Assembly (NCBI GenBank): GCA_964019415.1
Contig: OZ025876.1
Location: 1,225,302 to 1,289,301, forward strand
DNA: 64,000 nucleotides
Origin: Ianthella basta
Taxonomy: Eukaryota; Porifera; Demospongiae; Verongiida; Ianthellidae
Direction: 5' to 3'
Shown here: in pieces, positions 57,180 through 64,000 of the stretch
Layout of the letters: every line of letters begins with the position of its first letter
Position numbering within the stretch: the stretch's first letter is position 1
The notes under the pieces: generated by a model
The model's input: only the letters and a program-made list of their open reading frames with translations
Told to the model about the DNA's origin: nothing
The model's database searches: none
Program-made: the position numbers and the translations under genes

Positions 57180-58249
57180 CTAGTCTCTGGTGCGGAGCTT
57201 CATTTCAATGCTTTTGTGGCTGTTGGCACGTCCGCCAGTCCAGCGGGTGTCTCCATTGTATGGTCCATTCAGGTGTGCACAGTGGCAGTAATTGTACCAC
57301 CATCCACCAGAGTGTGACTGAGAACAGCTATAATTATTCCCCCTGTCATTGTCCCTGTCATGTGTTGAGAATGCCATCCCATCATGATTTCCAGCCCAAC
57401 CAGCGCACCCCACCCCATGCAGTGCATCCCTTGCATTGCCACTGTATGCTCCAATGTTCAGTCTGTAGTTGGTGAGGTTGTTGCTGACAGAGAAGAAGTT
57501 GTACTGTGCATACTTCTTGTTGCCATCAAAGTCACCCAAGTCCACTCTCAGCTCTGACCTGAACACTGCTGCAGTTAGACAGTGGATCTTCTCTAGACCC
57601 AACCAGTATTCCCATTTCGGGTCACCAAACCCATTGACATACTCCGACCATCCCCTGTAGAAGTTGACTTCTCCATTCTTTCGTTTCTGGAAGACCACCC
57701 ACTGCCCGTTGTTCATATCACACCACACATTGAATGGTTTGATGCGAGGGCACTGTGGGTCAATGGTGTAGACACCAGACGTGGTGCACCCTCTCTGGTA
57801 CACCTCTCTGCAGTCACGGGGGAGACCGGGGCCTCGTGGGGTGCCTGGGGAAAGCAGAAAGAGTGGACCATTGGTACAGTATGTAGGTACATGCTAGATG
57901 AAGGGTACGTATGTGTGAGACAAACTGCATCTTTACTGCAGTACATGTATTATGGAGATGGAAGAAGCATGTCGCTAAACACACAGCACACTTATTAGCT
58001 AGCAGATCTCAACTGCGAATAACAGTAAGATAAGATGTCTCAGTATCAACCACTTAATTAAGGCTGTTAAGCTTCGGTTGATGAAGATCTTCCATATGGT
58101 TGAACCATCTCCTATTGTACCTCTTCTTCCCACACACAAAGTGTCTACTGCTCCCCAGTGTGTAGCTGTTGGTGTGTGTGTAACTCACATGAATACCCCA
58201 AGCTGATGAAGGCTGCAGTGAGAACTAGTGTGCTCACAAGTGGAGTCAT
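57180..58249 (-). CDS. FReD-17: secreted fibrinogen-related lectin, intact
   Basis: Exon 1 is 58249-58189, the intron 58188-57845 (344 bp) and exon 2 57844-57180; 726 nt, 241 aa. The variable region is VGCAGWAGN, the calcium loop DRDNDRGNNYSC, then [36 protein letters not shown]. Apart from a few substitutions this matches FReD-7. It also shows FFSVSNN and a MNNGQW variant. It is the last FReD gene before UPF2. Confidence 0.85.
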
Positions 58250-58919
58250 TCTCTTGGACTGTGTTCACTGTCACTGTAGCAGTAGGTATACTGTTGACAA
58301 CACCTTGTGACTTGTTTCTCTGAAACAGGCTCTGTTACTAGGAAAGTAGGTTGTTTACTGTGAAGACAAGCCCTCATGAATTTCTTTAAGGTGATTCGAT
58401 TAGTGAATTAAATTGATCACTCTGTCTTGCATATGCATGTGGCATTGACCATGCCTTTACAGAGGCCACAGAGATAGACTTGTGAATACCATTAAGATAA
58501 GAAGAAGGTAGGTAGAAGGTAGACTACCTCATATGTCCCTAACTCCTCCTTGTGGTGGTGTCTCTGTGTGGGTCAGTGCACTGTGGTGGCAAACAACTTC
58601 GGACTGATAAGCGATAATTTGTACTCAGGTGTCATGGTGTTGACACAGTATTGTGAAATCTTTGCAGCTGGTCATGTTCCAGGTTCAGTTTGCACACCCC
58701 ATAACTATCAATAGAGTCATTGTACAAGTTGTGAGTTGTCTCATTTTGCTTCAACTTGGGACAGCGAGGTTGCTTTGCATTTCTTGCAGCTATAGTGTCT
58801 ATATACAGACAGAAGTTGCTTGGCATATAGCTACCAGTCATGCATGTTGATTACAGTCAGATACACCGACACTACCAAAAATAGCTGTTCATTGCTGCTA
58901 TCCAATATGGAGTCATACA
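58250..58919. other. FReD-17 upstream flank
   Basis: Near-copy of 7407-7900, with a P block at 58621. No gene seen. Confidence 0.6.
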
Positions 58920-59236
58920 CAGGCCCGTATGCAGCTCCAAGACTGCATGGGGGATACCTCTGCTTTGAAAGTGGAACTCATCGTATAGATTAAGATGTAG
59001 CACAACTCTCGTGTCTGCAAGGGGAATGTCCAGCTTGTGCTCGCTAGCAGCTAAGCTAGGTGTTTTCAAGCTTAACAGGGTTTTGAGTGGCACTGTCCAT
59101 TATAAGACTACTCTATAGTAGTACAACTCAGATTCCGTACAGCTAAAATGCTATAGGAGTTGCTTCTCAGGCGGAACTCCTAGGCAAGTGGGGGGGATTC
59201 TTTCGAACCCCCCAACCCTCCCTGTATACGGGCCTG
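58920..59236. mobile_element. 317-bp TIR element (CAGGCCCGTAT ends)
   Basis: Ends CAGGCCCGTATGCAG and CTGTATACGGGCCTG are inverted repeats with one mismatch. The interior has no long frame. A clean target duplication is not visible. Probably a non-autonomous hAT-type element. Confidence 0.6.
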
Positions 59237-59863
59237 ATGCATTTAATTGACAGCATAAATGACAAGCAACAAACTGACGGCAGACAATTAAGACTGACTA
59301 TTTGAAGCACTCACTTATTCCCTGTGTGCATTCGCATGGGGTGATCAGTTGTTGCATGCGAGATTGTCCACTTCTAGATGGCATGCAGTACATACAGAAT
59401 ATCACTAACATTGTGAACCTGTTCATTAAGACCACTCTTGGGTTACCTTCAGCAATACAAATGTACCAAATGTCCTTCTGTCAACCTTATAATTAGGACT
59501 GCTTATTATTATTATTATCATTATGTACCCTAGGATTGCTTTTAAGTAGCTTTAGGCAGTGCACAATATGTGCTCATTCACATTCATGGAGCTGAGGTGA
59601 AGTCACCGTAAGATTGAAGAGGTCTTTATTAGCAGGTGTCTCATAGAGCTGTATAGCTAGCTATGTAGCTATCGAGCTACCCACCTTTGACCTTCAGACC
59701 AGCCTAATGATTGCAGCAGCATGAAAACAGTAAGCAAACCACCCTCCAACCAGAACATAGCAACATTGACCATGCTACAATGGATTGAACAGCTGTATGA
59801 GTACTATGGTAGCTAGCTACCTACATCTAGGTAGATAACAGATTAGCTAAGCTTGTCCTGCAG
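59237..59863. other. Low-copy stretch before the RBM tail copy
   Basis: Similar in part to 48.95-49.10 kb ('cattgtgaacctgtt.attaagaccactcttgg'), so it is RBM intron sequence flanking the duplicated tail. No exon seen. Confidence 0.5.
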
Positions 59864-59950
59864 GCTGAGAGAAGGCAGAGGAGTGTGGGGCTGGGTAGCA
59901 AATCACTGAACTATGAGCTGACGGGTGCACACATACATGACGGCAGTTAA
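59864..59950 (+). pseudogene. RBM last-exon copy just upstream of UPF2
   Basis: With acceptor 'tcctgcag', reads AERRQRSVGLGSKSLNYELTGAHIHDGS, then TAA, because of a small deletion in 'gtgcacaca'. Homology to the other copies continues through 60000. It sits 186 bp before the UPF2 start codon, showing the ancestral tail-to-head arrangement of the two genes. Confidence 0.6.
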
Positions 59951-60135
59951 GAGGATGACAGCTGCGAGATGGAAGATGTTGGAAGATGACAAATAGCACA
60001 CACACACAAATACATTCCCGATTATGTTGGGATTATTCCGTATACTGTATTAGTAATTCACCGGATACTTTGCCATTAAATGGCGTCCGAACTGGGACTA
60101 TAAATTGACTCTGCAGTGTACGCCCAAACTGCAAG

Positions 60136-63834
<3,699 letters not shown>

Positions 63835-64000
63835 GTGAGAGAGAGGCAATCCAGATCCACTTGGGTTCTGAATATTGCTACTGATAGTACTGTATGTACA
63901 CTGCAAATCATGTGAATTAACAAAATTCCACAGTTTACAAGTACATACATATCCTACCACACCTCACACTAAGTATGTAACTGCAAATTGACTGCATGTC

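Overview
The window is nuclear DNA of an animal. Evidence: GT-AG introns in consistent phase, mostly short (about 90-500 bp), orthologue-like exons of the metazoan splicing regulator RBM5/RBM10 and of the nonsense-mediated-decay factor UPF2, fibrinogen-related (FReD) lectin genes, LTR and non-LTR retrotransposons, MITEs and long (CA/GT)n microsatellites. The compact layout and the secreted stand-alone FReDs fit an invertebrate. A non-bilaterian such as a sponge is my guess, but the sequence alone does not fix the phylum.

Positions 3.6-58.3 kb hold a tandem array of small FReD genes, nearly all on the minus strand. Each has two exons: a 58- or 61-nt exon 1 encoding a signal peptide, a phase-1 intron, and one exon of about 640-665 nt encoding a complete fibrinogen C-terminal domain. 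I reconstruct eleven full-length two-exon copies: eight open end to end and three with a single lesion (a nonsense codon or 1-nt frameshift). Seven or more further copies are truncated, split, inverted or partial. An older layer of decayed relics lies 3' of several genes. The first two thirds of the domain is almost invariant between copies. The region of the calcium loop and ligand pocket varies strongly in sequence and by in-frame length changes. This looks like a diversified secreted recognition-lectin family.

Between the FReD genes, on the plus strand, are repeated fragments of the neighbouring gene pair: the last exon of an RBM5/10-like gene and the first exons of UPF2. The complete UPF2 5' half lies at 60.1-63.8 kb, where a last RBM exon copy sits about 190 bp upstream. 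The amplified unit therefore seems to have been [RBM tail - UPF2 head] plus [FReD, opposite strand]. A longer RBM5/10-like locus at 46.1-49.7 kb lacks half of its RRM and carries an in-frame stop and a shifted last exon.

Mobile DNA: a Ty3/Gypsy-type element with 268-bp LTRs (27.3-33.0 kb, minus strand, defective); a 5'-truncated LINE with a 10-bp target duplication (34.8-35.6 kb); a 757-bp terminal-inverted-repeat element with a 9-bp target duplication (40.0-40.8 kb); a hAT-like 978-bp element (22.0-23.0 kb); several MITE families; a CpG-rich insertion at 15.8-16.85 kb. Four large units (around 0-1.6, 19.6-23.9, 25.2-34.5 and 37-41 kb) are recent segmental duplications of each other.
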